DNA from: an uncultured Sphingobacteriia bacterium | Lineage (GTDB): Bacteria > Bacteroidota > Bacteroidia > Chitinophagales > Chitinophagaceae | Length of the DNA stretch: 5,187 nt | Reading direction: 5' to 3' | Assembly (NCBI GenBank): GCA_945957225.1 | Contig: CAMFKK010000211.1 | Span: 1 to 5,187 of the forward strand | Part shown: piece after piece, positions 5,077 to 5,187 of the stretch | How positions within the stretch are numbered: position 1 is the first letter of the stretch | Layout: every line of letters starts with the position of its first letter | Program-made: the position numbers and the translations under genes | The notes under the pieces: model-generated | The model's input: only the letters and a program-made list of their open reading frames with translations | The model's database searches: none | What the model was told of the DNA's origin: nothing

Positions 5077-5142
5077 AAGCTAATGTGCTGAGGATTTTGT
5101 GAGACTCAGCTTGCCGGTCAGAATTAGCTTATACCGATTTTT
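5077..5142 (+). terminator. Structured 3' element, possible terminator of the lipoprotein gene
   Basis: AAGCTAAT (5077-5084) pairs with ATTAGCTT (5123-5130), enclosing a second stem GCTGAG (5087-5092) with CTCAGC (5105-5110) and a 12-nt loop. A run of five T (5138-5142) follows after seven bases. The pairing is perfect in both stems, but the spacing to the T-run is longer than in a classic intrinsic terminator, and the element is GC-poor. It starts 9 nt after the stop codon, so a 3'-end or mRNA-stability role is likely. Confidence 0.45.
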
Positions 5143-5145
5143 CAT

Positions 5146-5187
5146 CTGTCTCTTATACACATCTCCGAGCCCACGAGACCGGAGCCT
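5146..5187. other. Sequencing adapter (Nextera/Tn5 mosaic end, read-2 adapter, 8-base index), not genomic
   Basis: 5146-5164 is exactly the 19-base Tn5 mosaic end CTGTCTCTTATACACATCT. 5165-5179 is CCGAGCCCACGAGAC, the rest of the reverse-complemented Nextera read-2 transposase adapter. The last eight bases, CGGAGCCT, occupy the i7 index position and, from memory, equal Nextera XT index N720. This is read-through from a short insert left untrimmed in the assembly. The contig end is artificial and should be trimmed. Confidence 0.98.

Noticed and set aside
1..5145. tRNA, rRNA, CRISPR arrays, insertion sequences, defence-system or phage genes
   Set aside because: None seen on either strand; the intergenic regions are short and explained by promoters and terminators.
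5146..5164. Possible end of a natural Tn5/IS50 element
   Set aside because: The 19 bases equal the engineered mosaic end, and the next bases are the synthetic Nextera adapter and an 8-base index, not IS50 sequence.

Overview
This is an AT-rich window from a member of the Bacteroidota, most likely the Chitinophagales (a family-level guess such as Chitinophagaceae is reasonable; genus is not determinable here). The pointers are start codons preceded by A/T-rich leaders mostly without Shine-Dalgarno sites, a typical Bacteroidota-style zinc-less anti-sigma domain, a tiny Ala/Lys/Asp/Thr-rich lipoprotein, and the general protein sequence style. The window is a contig or contig fragment. It opens inside a gene, and it closes in sequencing adapter rather than genome: 5146-5187 is a Tn5 mosaic end, Nextera read-2 adapter sequence and an 8-base index. 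Genomic sequence therefore stops at or before 5145.

Layout, left to right. (1) 1-273 (+): C-terminal part of LipB, octanoyl-ACP:protein octanoyltransferase, with both catalytic residues present. (2) 263-1809 (-): two co-directional genes. The upstream one is a PLP-dependent enzyme of the ACC deaminase/D-cysteine desulfhydrase family; the downstream one is a secreted fibronectin-III-like protein. The latter overlaps the lipB end tail to tail by 11 bases. (3) 1810-1957: divergent promoter region containing a perfect 7-bp inverted repeat. (4) 1958-2866 (+): sugar-1-phosphate-type nucleotidyltransferase with its own strong terminator hairpin. (5) 3060-4738 or 4780 (-): a two-gene operon of an ECF sigma factor followed 5 nt later by a membrane-anchored trypsin-like (HtrA-type, no PDZ) protease with a cytoplasmic N-terminal domain that looks like an anti-sigma factor. 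It ends in a canonical terminator at about 3008-3031. (6) 4781-4885: divergent intergenic region with a strong hairpin near the presumed 5' end of the next transcript. (7) 4886-5068 (+): 60-residue lipoprotein built mainly of 7-residue repeats, followed by an inverted-repeat 3' element.

The part most worth attention is 3060-5068. The sigma/protease operon looks like a compressed envelope-stress pathway. In E. coli the anti-sigma factor (RseA) and the site-1 protease (DegS) are separate proteins; here an anti-sigma-like domain, a single transmembrane helix and an S1C protease domain lie in one polypeptide, translationally coupled to the sigma factor. The small lipoprotein is transcribed divergently from the sigma gene, so it is a candidate target or signal. 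That link is inference only. The remaining genes (lipoylation, PLP enzyme, nucleotidyltransferase) look like unrelated housekeeping or accessory functions.
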